From Nocardioides sp. LHD-245 (lineage in GTDB: Bacteria; Actinomycetota; Actinomycetes; Propionibacteriales; Nocardioidaceae), in NCBI RefSeq assembly GCF_030929495.1, contig NZ_JAVFWN010000009.1, positions 62,001 to 126,000 of the forward strand: DNA of 64,000 bases, read 5' to 3'. The translations under genes were made by a program, and so were the position numbers. Shown piece by piece: positions 8,413 through 19,169 of this stretch; the first letter of the stretch is position 1, and every line of letters begins with the position of its first letter. The notes below the pieces were generated by a model that saw only the letters and a program-made list of their open reading frames with translations, searched no databases and was not told the origin of the DNA.

Positions 8413-9486
8413 GTGGTCACGTCGGCCGATCTCCGACTCCGTGAGGCGCTCGCGTCCATCGCCCCCGGTACGCCGCTGCGCGACGGTCTCGAACGGATCC
8501 TGCGCGGACGGACCGGTGCGCTCATCGTGCTCGGCCGCGACCGGCTGGTCGACAGCCTGTGCACCGGCGGCTTCGAGCTCGACGTCCCGTTCACCGCCAC
8601 GGGCCTGCGCGAGCTGGCCAAGATGGACGGCGCGATCATCGTCGACGGCACCGTCAACCGGATCGTCCGTGCCGCCGTGCACCTGATGCCCGACCAGTCG
8701 ATCCCGTCGGAGGAGACCGGCACCCGCCACCGCACCGCCGACCGGGTCGCAAAGCAGACCGGCCATCCGGTGATCTCGGTGTCCCAGTCGATGCAGATCA
8801 TCGCGGCGTACGTCGGCGAGACCCGCCATGTCCTCGAGGACTCCGGCCAGATCCTGTCCCGCGCGAACCAGGCGCTCGCGACCCTGGAGCGCTACAAGCT
8901 GCGTCTCGACGAGGTGTCCAGCACGCTGTCGGCGCTGGAGATCGAGGACCTGGTCACCGTCCGCGACGTCGCGGTCGTCGCCCAGCGCCTGGAGATGGTG
9001 AGCCGGATCGCCCGCGAGATCGAGGACTACGTCCTCGAGCTCGGCACCGACGGCCGGCTACTCGCCCTTCAGCTCGAGGAGCTGGTGACCGGCGTCGACA
9101 CCGAGCGCGCGCTGGTCATCCGCGACTACGTACCGTCCCGGCGCCGCAGCCGCGAGCCCGGCGACCTCCTGGCGAAGCTGGAGCAGCTCTCCTCCACCGA
9201 CCTGGTCGACCCGTCCGCGGTGGCCAAGGTGCTCGGCATCGGCACCGGCGAGCACCTCGACGGCGCTGTCGCGCCGCGCGGCTACCGCCTGCTGACCAAG
9301 GTCCCCCGACTGCCGGCCACCGTCGTGGAAGGCCTGGTCGACCACTTCGGCACCCTGCAGAAGCTGCTCTCGGCCGGCATCGACGACCTTCAGGCGGTCG
9401 AGGGCGTCGGCGAGCTCCGGGCTCGGAGCGTCCGCGAGGGGCTCAGCCGCCTGGCCGAGTCGACCATCCTCGAGCGCTACGTGTAG
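8413..9486 (+). CDS. disA: DNA integrity scanning diadenylate cyclase DisA
   Basis: Makes cyclic di-AMP from two ATP and scans DNA for branched structures. The 357-aa protein has the N-terminal DAC domain with both nucleotide motifs (DGAIIVDG from residue 72 and RHRTA near 105), a helical linker, and a C-terminal helix-hairpin-helix domain ([23 protein letters not shown]). The GTG start follows a GGGAG ribosome site. It lies behind radA, as in M. tuberculosis and Bacillus. The c-di-AMP targets are not evident in the window. Confidence 0.97.
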   Translation: MVTSADLRLREALASIAPGTPLRDGLERILRGRTGALIVLGRDRLVDSLCTGGFELDVPFTATGLRELAKMDGAIIVDGTVNRIVRAAVHLMPDQSIPSEETGTRHRTADRVAKQTGHPVISVSQSMQIIAAYVGETRHVLEDSGQILSRANQALATLERYKLRLDEVSSTLSALEIEDLVTVRDVAVVAQRLEMVSRIAREIEDYVLELGTDGRLLALQLEELVTGVDTERALVIRDYVPSRRRSREPGDLLAKLEQLSSTDLVDPSAVAKVLGIGTGEHLDGAVAPRGYRLLTKVPRLPATVVEGLVDHFGTLQKLLSAGIDDLQAVEGVGELRARSVREGLSRLAESTILERYV

Positions 9487-9516
9487 TCACAGCGGCCCGG
9501 ATGTCGCTCCGGCCCG

Positions 9517-9972
9517 TCACTGCACGGCGCACCACTCGCCGTCGTGGAACTCCGCCTGCATTCCCAGCGCCGTGTCGCCCACGGTCTCGCGCAGCTCCGC
9601 GAAGCCCCGGCCCTCGCCGGCGACGCTGACCGGGCCGAGCTCCCAGTTCCCGCCCTCGACGGCGGACACGACACCGTGCAGCGTCGAGGCGCCGTCGCAG
9701 CTGAGCTGGTCCGCGGAGGCGCTGTCCGGCTCCGCGAGGGCCACGAGGTACCTCCCGGCGAAGGTGGTCAGCGTCTCCGCGTCGGGGCTGGCGCTGGCCG
9801 TCTCGGCGGGCGGTCGGTCGGCCTCGTCGGCCGAGCTCCCGCACGCGACGAGCAGCCCGGCCGCCAGCCCGGCCGTCAGTCCGGTCCCGACCAGGCGGAC
9901 CCGGAACCGTCCTCGCACCCGCGGTCGTGCCCGTCCCGTCGTGGGCGCCACCGCTGGCGCCTCACTCGACAT
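9517..9972 (-). CDS. Putative lipoprotein, function unknown
   Basis: A 151-aa protein with an Arg-rich N-terminus, a hydrophobic stretch (residues 29-43) and the lipobox LVAC with Cys44. The n-region of about 28 residues is long for a lipoprotein signal. The mature part has an acidic Ser/Ala linker and a small globular domain ending GEWCAVQ; its two cysteines could form a disulfide. No family was recognised. Its start overlaps the previous lipoprotein gene by 11 bp, so the pair is co-translated, possibly as partners at the membrane surface. Confidence 0.7.
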   Translation of the reverse strand: MSSEAPAVAPTTGRARPRVRGRFRVRLVGTGLTAGLAAGLLVACGSSADEADRPPAETASASPDAETLTTFAGRYLVALAEPDSASADQLSCDGASTLHGVVSAVEGGNWELGPVSVAGEGRGFAELRETVGDTALGMQAEFHDGEWCAVQ

Positions 9973-10354
9973 CGGCACAGGCCTGGTTCGCGAAGGTGAA
10001 GAAGGCCAGGATGTCGGCCGCGGCGTCCTCGTCGATCCCGTAGACCTCCGCAAGGCCGGTCGCGTCGGCCGCGACCTGGTCCAGCTCCCGCAGCTGGTCC
10101 TCGTCGACGTCGCCGAGCTGCTCGACGAACACCTCGAAACCGGACCGCGCGTCGTCGCCGATGTCGTCGGGGGTGCCGACCTCGTCGAGCGCCGCGGCAC
10201 GGTCCCGCGCGGCGTCGACGCTGTTCCCGGAGTCTCCTGCCCAGACCGCGCAGAAGTCCTCCGTGCTCGCGTCACCTGGTGAGCCGCCGCATCCGGTGAG
10301 CGTGATGGCGAGCAGCGACGCGGCTCCGGTCCCGAGAATCCGTGAAAAGGTCAC
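9962..10354 (-). CDS. Small acidic lipoprotein, function unknown
   Basis: A 130-aa protein with a classical lipoprotein signal (hydrophobic core and LTGC with Cys22) and an acidic, helical mature part (FCAVWAGD..., DDIGDDARSGFEVFVEQL). Cysteines near both ends of the mature domain could pair. It resembles many uncharacterised small lipoproteins of Nocardioidaceae. GTG start. It lies upstream of, and overlaps, a second lipoprotein gene. Confidence 0.72.
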   Translation of the reverse strand: MTFSRILGTGAASLLAITLTGCGGSPGDASTEDFCAVWAGDSGNSVDAARDRAAALDEVGTPDDIGDDARSGFEVFVEQLGDVDEDQLRELDQVAADATGLAEVYGIDEDAAADILAFFTFANQACADVE

Positions 10355-10409
10355 GGGGCGCTCATCCCCGGTCGCCCGGGCCCCAAACAGGCAGGGAGAG
10401 CGGCGCGCG

Positions 10410-11213
10410 TCAGTTGGTCGGCGTCTTCGGCTTCTCGGCCTTCTTGGTGTGCTTGGCCTTCGGCGTGACCTGGATCGTCTCCGGGGCGGGGGCGCCGAGC
10501 GCGAAGTCGGCGTGCGCCGGCTCGCCGCCGAGCGCCGCAGCGGCGACCGTGAAGGTGCCCGGCTTCACCCAGCCCGCGCGGCGGGTGCAGCCGTCCGTGG
10601 ACTCCCGCGCCTCGGCCCAGATCACCTGGACCGTCGTGGTCACCGCCTGCCGGACGACCACCGGCTGGTCGGCGAGCGCCTGCGGGCACTGCCGGGTGGT
10701 CCACACGTCGCCACTGTCGCGGGCGACCTTGACCACAACCGTGCTGGCGTTAACCTGCCAGGTGCAGGCCGGAGACTCGCGGGTCTGCAGGGTGAGGGTG
10801 ACCGGGACGTCGCGGCCCGCCACCGCACCCTCGGCCACGGACGGCGTGACGACGACGTCCGCCGGGTCGCACTCCCCCTGGGGCTCGGCGAGCGCCGGCG
10901 TGACCGGCTCCGTGGGCGCGGTCGCTCCTGACCCGTCGGCGCCGGCGCCCTGCTCACCGGTCGAGTCGGTCGAGTCGGTCGGCTCCACACCTACCTGCCC
11001 ATCGGCCCGCCCACCGACCTGCTCGGCGGCCGGCTGGTCGCCGGAGCGGGCGTCGCTGCCGGCGGTGAGCAGCCGGGCGGTCACGAAGACGAGGGCGAAC
11101 GCGATGCCGAGCACGAACACCCGCCGCCGCCAGTACACCCCGGACGGGAGTGACTGGCGAGCCGTCGCACCGCGAGTGGGACTCGGGCGGCGGGGCCCAG
11201 ACCTGGACGGCAT
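10410..11213 (-). CDS. Membrane-anchored extracytoplasmic protein, function unknown
   Basis: A 267-aa protein with a basic N-terminus, one membrane segment (about residues 32-48), an acidic Ser/Thr/Gly/Pro-rich linker to about residue 110, and a beta-rich extracellular domain with four cysteines (GECDP, SPACTW, TRQCPQ, TDGCTR) that could form two disulfides. The C-terminus is strikingly Lys-rich (KAKHTKKAEKPKTPTN). No family was recognised. The ATG at 11213 is preceded by a leaderless -10 box (TACGGT). It may share the region with the downstream lipoprotein genes but is separated from them by 55 bp. Confidence 0.7.
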   Translation of the reverse strand: MPSRSGPRRPSPTRGATARQSLPSGVYWRRRVFVLGIAFALVFVTARLLTAGSDARSGDQPAAEQVGGRADGQVGVEPTDSTDSTGEQGAGADGSGATAPTEPVTPALAEPQGECDPADVVVTPSVAEGAVAGRDVPVTLTLQTRESPACTWQVNASTVVVKVARDSGDVWTTRQCPQALADQPVVVRQAVTTTVQVIWAEARESTDGCTRRAGWVKPGTFTVAAAALGGEPAHADFALGAPAPETIQVTPKAKHTKKAEKPKTPTN

Positions 11214-11219
11214 GACACG

Positions 11220-11225
11220 ACCGTA
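11220..11225 (-). promoter_or_regulatory. -10 element, leaderless start of the membrane-anchored protein gene
   Basis: TACGGT followed by 6 nt and the ATG at 11213. It selects this ATG in a frame that stays open for about 360 nt further upstream. Confidence 0.45.
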
Positions 11226-11306
11226 GTCAGCCGTGCCCCGCGATCCACGCTGACCCGCCGAGGCCCATGCCGGCCGCTGTGAGCGACAGGTCACCATAGA
11301 CCCACT

Positions 11307-12179
11307 ATGACGACGAGCACCCTGGTCGAGCCGATCCTGCGCTGGTACGACGAGCACGCCCGCGACCTGCCCTGGCGTCGTCCCGAGGCGACACCGTGGT
11401 CGGTGCTGGTCAGCGAGTTCATGCTGCAGCAGACGCCCGTGGCGCGGGTGCTGCCGGTCCACGAGGCCTGGCTGACCCGCTGGCCGACGCCGGCGGCGCT
11501 GGCGGCGGAGGCGTCCGGCGAAGCGGTCCGGGCCTGGGGCCGGCTGGGATACCCGCGCCGCGCGCTGCGGCTGCACGCGGCGGCCACCGCCATCACCGAG
11601 CAGTACGGCGGCGAGGTCCCGGCGGCCTACGACGATCTGCTGGCCCTACCGGGCATCGGCGACTACACGGCGGCCGCAGTCGCGGCGTTCGCGTACGGGC
11701 AGCGCCAGGTCGTCCTCGACACCAACGTGCGCCGGGTGCTGGCCCGGACCGTGTCCGGCACCGAGTTCCCGCCCCGCTCGGTCACCCGCGCCGAGCGCGA
11801 CCTCGGCGCCGGCCTGCTTCCGGCGGACCCGGCGACCGCCGCGACCTGGTCGGTCGCGGTGATGGAGCTCGGCGCCCTCGTCTGCACCGCGGACCGGCCG
11901 CGCTGCGGCGGCTGCCCGGTCGCGGAGCGGTGCGCCTGGCAACGGGCCGGCGCTCCGGCGTACGACGGTCCGCCACGTCCCGTGCAGACCTACGCCGGCA
12001 CCGACCGCCAGTGCCGCGGCCGGCTCCTCGCGGTGCTCCGCGACGCCCCTGGCGCGGTGGAGAAGCGCCGACTCGACGCCGTCTGGGACCAAGAGGAGCA
12101 GCGTGAGCGGGCGCTGGCCTCCCTGGTCACCGACGGGCTGGTCGCGGTGCACCCCGACGGTCGCTACGCGCTCCCCTGA
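11307..12179 (+). CDS. mutY: A/G-specific adenine glycosylase MutY
   Basis: Removes adenine mispaired with 8-oxoguanine in base excision repair. The 290-aa protein has the catalytic Glu37 in SEFMLQQT, the helix-hairpin-helix LPGIGDYTAAAVAAF, the catalytic Asp138 in VVLDTNV and the iron-sulfur ligands C193-x6-C200-x2-C203-x5-C209. As in other actinobacterial MutY proteins the C-terminal NUDIX-like 8-oxoG recognition domain is short. It converges with clpC across a large nested inverted repeat. Confidence 0.96.
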   Translation: MTTSTLVEPILRWYDEHARDLPWRRPEATPWSVLVSEFMLQQTPVARVLPVHEAWLTRWPTPAALAAEASGEAVRAWGRLGYPRRALRLHAAATAITEQYGGEVPAAYDDLLALPGIGDYTAAAVAAFAYGQRQVVLDTNVRRVLARTVSGTEFPPRSVTRAERDLGAGLLPADPATAATWSVAVMELGALVCTADRPRCGGCPVAERCAWQRAGAPAYDGPPRPVQTYAGTDRQCRGRLLAVLRDAPGAVEKRRLDAVWDQEEQRERALASLVTDGLVAVHPDGRYALP

Positions 12180-12187
12180 ATCCGCAT

Positions 12188-12299
12188 CGACCCGTCGCAG
12201 TTTGAATCCCAAACGACGCCGACCCGGCGCAGATTGAACTGAGTGGAGTTCAATCTGCGCCGGGTCGGTGCGAATTTCCGTTCAATCTGCGACGGGTCG
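12188..12299. repeat. Nested inverted repeat between convergent mutY and clpC (element E)
   Basis: The inner hairpin has perfect 22-bp arms (12219-12240 and 12247-12268) around a 6-nt loop. Outer arms of 19 bp (12188-12206 and 12281-12299) pair with one mismatch. The outer arm (CGACCCGTCGCAG...) is itself a near-copy of the inner arm (CGACCCGGCGCAG...), as if one module had been duplicated. It fills the gap between two convergent genes and probably ends transcription from both sides. Confidence 0.8.
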
Positions 12300-12308
12300 C
12301 GGCGGGCC

Positions 12309-14888
<2,580 letters not shown>

Positions 14889-15126
14889 TGCACGCTCCTC
14901 ACACGTCAAAACGGGGTCGTTCTTCAGAGTTACAACCCCGGCTCACACCCTACGCGTTCCGGCCCAGGGACCCAGATCCGTCCGCTGTCAGCGAACGCCG
15001 CCCTGCGGCGTCCGGCGACGGTACGTCGGGGCTCGGTGGGCCGACCCGGCCCGAGTGATTGTTTGGCGGGCCTGAGGCCGGGCACGTGTCTGCCCATCAC
15101 GGGGGTATCCGGCAGGAGGAATGAGC
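14889..15126. promoter_or_regulatory. Divergent intergenic region, clpC / orphan gene
   Basis: This 238-bp gap separates divergent genes and must hold both promoters. A GGAG ribosome site precedes clpC, and AGGAGG at about 15114-15119 precedes the GTG of the orphan gene. I saw no clear operator palindrome; candidate -10 boxes are ambiguous. Confidence 0.5.
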
Positions 15127-16668
15127 GTGGCCACCTATTCGAGTCAGGCGATCACCGACTACAAGAAGACGATCGCCCACAACGCCATCAAGATGATGTT
15201 CGAGGAGAAGGGCGTCGGCTGGGAGGGCGACGCCGCCACAGGCTTCAACCAGGGATCGATGATCCCCTATCCCGCCCTCTCCGGGAACACGTTGCCCCCG
15301 GTCAGCGGCCCGACCGGCACCGTGCAGTTCTTCGTCCCCGGGGTCTCGATGAACGCCCACGGGCAGTGGGACCGCGAGGACGGCGCAGCACTCACCTCGA
15401 GCAGCTTCCCGCCGGGCACCACGCTGGTGCGCGAGGAGGAGATCAACAACCTGCCCGGCTACATCTGCCAGGTCGACCCGTGGACCTCGTGCTACCAGCC
15501 GTGGCTGGAGCGCATCGAGTCGATCCTCGAGGGCTGGGACACCCTCCCCGACCACGGCCGCTTCGCCGAGGACGCCGCCAAGGCGGGCGCGGCCCTCCAG
15601 GAGCTGACGCCCACGACCGGCTTCGACAAGCCGACCGCCGACGAGTGGCGTCCGTCGTTCACCGACCCGAGCCGGACGACGGCGTTCGACCTCTTCTCCG
15701 AGTACGTCGGGGCCGATGTCGACTCGAACATGGTCTACGCCTTCCGCAGCAAGTACGGCCCGGTCCGCGTCGGCACGGTCATGCAGAACCAGGGCCAGAT
15801 CGCCCTCGGCCTCACCCTCATCCTCGGCGGCGAGGCCGAGATGTGGAAGTCCGCCGGCGTCGACATCATGGCGCTGTGCGAGGCGGCCAAGAACGCCTTC
15901 CACTACGACCCGCCGGACTTCAACTTCAACATCGACCTCAAGATCGTCAAGGCGTTCCTCGATCTCGCCGGCATCTTCGTCCCGCCGCCCGCGAAGCCCT
16001 TCGTGACCGGCGCCTCCGGCGTCGTCGGCTTCCTCCAGGCGGTGATCCCGGAGAACAAGGCGAAGCCCGACCCGCCGAAGCCGCTCTCGGCCGGCACCGC
16101 CGAGCAGGTCGCCAAGAACTTCGAGGAGGCGATCCTGACCCTGCGCCGGGCCACCTTCGCCCAGGAGGAGGAGCTGTACCACTGCGCGCGCCGGCTCAAC
16201 GAGGACATCAACAGCGTCAAGCTCGACTACCTCCACATCCACCCCGGCGCCGGACTCGACGCGGGCATCACCACGGCCGAGCAGATCCGGGTGCACACCG
16301 GCGCCCTCAAGGACGTCGGCATCAACCAGGTGCCGGTGATCGCCAGCATCTTCGCCAAGGCGGCCGACGACACGTACGGCATCGCGCCGGCCGACATCTG
16401 GAAGCGCGGCTGGCCGCTGGGCTACGGACTGAGCGGCCCGCAGGAGGGGTTCGCCGAGATCCTGGCCGAGTTCGACAAGGTCGCCACCGGCTCCGCGCGC
16501 GAGTTGGTCGACGCGGGCAAGGAGCTCGCGATCGCGGCCGGCTGGATCGAGGGCGTCGATCAGGACAGCCAGGCGGACTTCACCGGTCTCGACGACGAAC
16601 TCGAACGCGGCAAGACCGACTGGGCCCCGCCGCCGCCGGAGCCGGTGCTGCCTCCCGGTCTGCGCTGA
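15127..16668 (+). CDS. Orphan 513-aa protein, function unknown
   Basis: A soluble protein without signal peptide or membrane segments. The N-terminal region (YKKTIAHNAIKMMFEEKGVGWEGDAATGF) contains a W-E-G turn between predicted helices, loosely recalling WXG-type secretion substrates. The middle is mixed alpha/beta with Trp- and Tyr-rich stretches (VDPWTSCYQPWLERI), followed by a long helical part and a Pro-rich tail (APPPPEPVLPPGL). I recognise no family. The GTG at 15127 is preferred to the ATG at 15121 because AGGAGG lies 7 nt before it but only 1 nt before the ATG. It is monocistronic, with a two-component system converging on it. Confidence 0.75.
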   Translation: MATYSSQAITDYKKTIAHNAIKMMFEEKGVGWEGDAATGFNQGSMIPYPALSGNTLPPVSGPTGTVQFFVPGVSMNAHGQWDREDGAALTSSSFPPGTTLVREEEINNLPGYICQVDPWTSCYQPWLERIESILEGWDTLPDHGRFAEDAAKAGAALQELTPTTGFDKPTADEWRPSFTDPSRTTAFDLFSEYVGADVDSNMVYAFRSKYGPVRVGTVMQNQGQIALGLTLILGGEAEMWKSAGVDIMALCEAAKNAFHYDPPDFNFNIDLKIVKAFLDLAGIFVPPPAKPFVTGASGVVGFLQAVIPENKAKPDPPKPLSAGTAEQVAKNFEEAILTLRRATFAQEEELYHCARRLNEDINSVKLDYLHIHPGAGLDAGITTAEQIRVHTGALKDVGINQVPVIASIFAKAADDTYGIAPADIWKRGWPLGYGLSGPQEGFAEILAEFDKVATGSARELVDAGKELAIAAGWIEGVDQDSQADFTGLDDELERGKTDWAPPPPEPVLPPGLR

Positions 16669-16693
16669 GCCCGCGAGCCCGGGGAGTGCCGGC

Positions 16694-17362
16694 TCAACCG
16701 CGCGGCACCAGCCCGTGCTCGTAGGCGTAGACCACCGCCTGGATCCGGTCGCGCAGGCCGAGCTTGCGCAGCACCTCGGCGACGTGGGACTTCACCGTCT
16801 CCGGCGCGATGTGCAGCTCGGCCGCGATCTCGGAGTTCGACCGTCCGGTGGCGAGCTCCAGCAGCACCTCCCGCTCCCGTGGACTGAGGTCGCGGGCCAC
16901 CGCCGGCTCGGGTCTCGCTCCGGGGACGTCGGCGAAGCGGTCGGCCACCAGCTGGCGGCTGACCGCGGGCGCGAGCAGGACCGCGCCCTCGGCGACCATC
17001 CGGACCGCGTCGACGAGCCGCTCGGCGGTGGCGTCCTTGAGCAGGAAGCCGCTCGCGCCGGCCCGCACGGCGTCGTACACGTAGGCGTCGAGGTCGAAGG
17101 TGGTCAGGATCAGGACCCGGGTCGGGTGGTCGGCGGTGATCAGCCGGGTGGCCTCGATGCCGTCCATCTCCGGCATCCGTACGTCGACCAGGGCGACGTC
17201 GGGCTGCGTCCGGGTGACCAGCGTCACCAGCTCCCGACCGTCGCCGGCGGTGCCGACGACCTCGACGTCCGGCTGGGCGTCGAGCAACGCGGCGAAGCCG
17301 GAGCAGATGACAGGCTGGTCGTCGGCCACCACCACCCGGATCGGCACGTCTGCCGTGGTCAT
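16694..17362 (-). CDS. LuxR (NarL) family response regulator
   Basis: A 222-aa two-component response regulator. The receiver domain has the acidic pair (VVADDQP), the phospho-acceptor Asp in VALVDVRMPEMDG near residue 58, the conserved Thr (LTTF) and Lys (FLLKDA). The C-terminal GerE/LuxR helix-turn-helix reads LSPREREVLLELATGRSNSEIAAEL...ETVKSHV. It overlaps the sensor kinase gene by 4 bp and is its cognate partner. Regulated genes and signal are unknown. Confidence 0.95.
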   Translation of the reverse strand: MTTADVPIRVVVADDQPVICSGFAALLDAQPDVEVVGTAGDGRELVTLVTRTQPDVALVDVRMPEMDGIEATRLITADHPTRVLILTTFDLDAYVYDAVRAGASGFLLKDATAERLVDAVRMVAEGAVLLAPAVSRQLVADRFADVPGARPEPAVARDLSPREREVLLELATGRSNSEIAAELHIAPETVKSHVAEVLRKLGLRDRIQAVVYAYEHGLVPRG

Positions 17363-18597
17363 GCGGCTCCTCCGGTCGGGATCGTGGCCTCCACCTCGAA
17401 CACCTGCCCGGCCGCCTGGATCCGGAGCCGGCCACCGAGTGCGTCCACCCGCTCCCGCATCCCGACCAGACCGCGTCCGGAGCCGAGCCGGGTCGCCGGC
17501 TGCGTCACCGGGTTGGACACGCGCACCTCGATCAGGTGCGACGTCGCCGTCACCTCGATGTCGACCGGGGCACCCGGCGCATGCTTGCGCGCATTGGTGA
17601 GCGCCTCCTGGACGACGCGGTAGGCGGCGTACCCGGCCGCGGCGCCGGCCGGCGCCTGCAGGTCGCCGGCGAGCCGGACCTCCTGCCCCGACCTCCGGGT
17701 GCGCTCGACCAGGGCGGCGATGTCGGCGAGGGTCGGCTGCGGCGCCCGCTCGGCGTCGCCGGCCCGGCCCAGGATGCCCAGGACGCCGCGCAGCTCGTCG
17801 AGCGCGAGCCGCGCCTCCGCGGCGACCTCGGCGAGGACCCGGCGCCCGGCCGGGTCGAGGTCCGGCTCGGTGTACGGGGCGGTCTCCGCACGCACGGCGA
17901 TCAGCGACACGTGGTGGGCCACGACGTCGTGGAGGTCGCGGGCCAGCCGGGCCCGCTCGGCGACCACCGCGCCCTGCTCGGTCACCGCGCCCTCGTGGGC
18001 GACCAGACGGGCCCGCTGCGCCTCCCTCAGCGCGCTGGAGCGGAACCAGAGCACGAACGCGAGCAGCAGCACGAACGCGACCGTGTAGACGATCCCGATC
18101 TGGAGCGGCTCGGTGTACCGCAGCTCGATCGACGCTCGGAACGGGGCGGCCATGTCACCTCCACCGCGCAGCCAGACCAGGATCGCCGCATAGGCGATGC
18201 CGACGGCCAGCAGGGCAAGTCGCGGACGACGCCAGGCGGACGTGAGGCCCACCGCGGCCAGGTTCGCCACGACGCCGAAGTGCAGGGGCGCCCGGCTCGG
18301 GTCCAGCAGGGTGACGAGCAGTGGTGCGCAGGCGAGACCGATCGCGAAGACCGGCCACCGGAAGGCGAGCCAGCACGCCGGAACCTGCACCACGGCCAGG
18401 CCGAGGCCGATGAAGCTCAGGGCCGCCACGCTGATCACGCCGTACGCGCCATAGCCGATCCCCCAGTCCTCCAGGAACCACGGCGTCCACCGCGCGGTCA
18501 CGAAGCAGATCCCGACGACCACACTCGCGGCGACGGCGGCCACGAGATAGGACGCCGGGACCGGTCGATCGTGGGACTTCAGCAGGGCGGAGAACAT
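17359..18597 (-). CDS. Sensor histidine kinase (HisKA_3 type)
   Basis: A membrane kinase of about 412 aa. The N-terminal half carries several hydrophobic membrane segments with no extracellular domain of note. A HisKA_3 dimerisation domain (ERARLARDLHDVVAHHVSLIAVRAE, phospho-His in DLHDVVAHH) and a HATPase domain (VVQEALTNARKHA, SGRGLVGMRERVDALGG) follow. It pairs with the downstream LuxR regulator. ATG 18597 has a CAGGAT box 7 nt upstream, consistent with a leaderless start; an ATG three codons earlier (18606) is possible. A strong hairpin separates it from lsr2. Confidence 0.93.
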   Translation of the reverse strand: MFSALLKSHDRPVPASYLVAAVAASVVVGICFVTARWTPWFLEDWGIGYGAYGVISVAALSFIGLGLAVVQVPACWLAFRWPVFAIGLACAPLLVTLLDPSRAPLHFGVVANLAAVGLTSAWRRPRLALLAVGIAYAAILVWLRGGGDMAAPFRASIELRYTEPLQIGIVYTVAFVLLLAFVLWFRSSALREAQRARLVAHEGAVTEQGAVVAERARLARDLHDVVAHHVSLIAVRAETAPYTEPDLDPAGRRVLAEVAAEARLALDELRGVLGILGRAGDAERAPQPTLADIAALVERTRRSGQEVRLAGDLQAPAGAAAGYAAYRVVQEALTNARKHAPGAPVDIEVTATSHLIEVRVSNPVTQPATRLGSGRGLVGMRERVDALGGRLRIQAAGQVFEVEATIPTGGAA

Positions 18598-18651
18598 GTC
18601 GACCATCCTGGGGTGGCCGCGTCGGGCGTCACCACCCTCGACAGAGCGGAA

Positions 18652-18681
18652 CCGGGGGTCCCCCGTGCGGGGGACCCCCGG
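18652..18681 (-). terminator. Strong GC-rich hairpin after lsr2
   Basis: CCGGGGGTCCCCC and GGGGGACCCCCGG form a perfect 13-bp stem with a GTGC loop. It lies between the lsr2 stop and the histidine kinase start, so it probably ends the lsr2 transcript. Confidence 0.65.
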
Positions 18682-18742
18682 TCGCGTCGCCCGGCGGAGC
18701 GGACCGTCGGCCCGGCTCTGCGGAACAGATCAGTGGGAGGGA

Positions 18743-19078
18743 TCAGTGGGCGTTGTCGTAGGCCTCGCGGACGTCGGACGGGATCCGGCCGCGCTCGGGG
18801 ACGGTGAACCCGTTCCCGCGCGCCCATTCGCGGACCTCCTTGGCCGGCACGCCGCCCGACGGAGCAGCGGCGGCCCGGCCACGCTTGGCCGCGCCGCCCC
18901 CGCGGCCGGCCTTGCGGGCGTGGCCGACGTACGGCGCCAGGGCGTCGCGCAGCGCGGCGGCGTTCTTGTCGTGGAGATCGATCTCGTAGTGGGCGCCGTC
19001 CAGGCCGAAGCTGATCGTCTGGGTGGCCTCACTGCCGTCGATGTCGTCGACGAGAACGATGTTGACCTTCTGTGCCAT
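18743..19078 (-). CDS. lsr2: Nucleoid-associated protein Lsr2
   Basis: An H-NS-like xenogeneic silencer that bridges AT-rich DNA. The 111-aa protein has the N-terminal dimerisation domain (AQKVNIVLVDDIDGSEATQT, then VSF-like beta strands), a Gly/Ala/Arg linker and the C-terminal DNA-binding domain with the AT-hook-like RGR at residues 96-98 (VREWARGNGFTVPERGR). The ATG at 19078 follows a GAGGAG ribosome site. Position near clpC and coaX matches M. tuberculosis, except that lysS, usually next to it, is absent. Confidence 0.97.
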   Translation of the reverse strand: MAQKVNIVLVDDIDGSEATQTISFGLDGAHYEIDLHDKNAAALRDALAPYVGHARKAGRGGGAAKRGRAAAAPSGGVPAKEVREWARGNGFTVPERGRIPSDVREAYDNAH

Positions 19079-19103
19079 GTGTGGGACTCCTCGAAAGGTA
19101 GCA

Positions 19104-19149
19104 ATGCAAGGTATCCGCGTCCGTGCCGACGCGATATTCAATCCTTGCA
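19104..19149. promoter_or_regulatory. Inverted repeat and AT-richer leader upstream of lsr2
   Basis: TGCAAGG (19104-19110) and CCTTGCA (19143-19149) are inverted across a 32-nt spacer, in a stretch noticeably richer in A and T than its surroundings. It lies in the likely lsr2 promoter/leader. Autoregulation by Lsr2 would fit but is inference. Confidence 0.35.
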
Positions 19150-19169
19150 CAAACGAGGGCGAAAATGAA

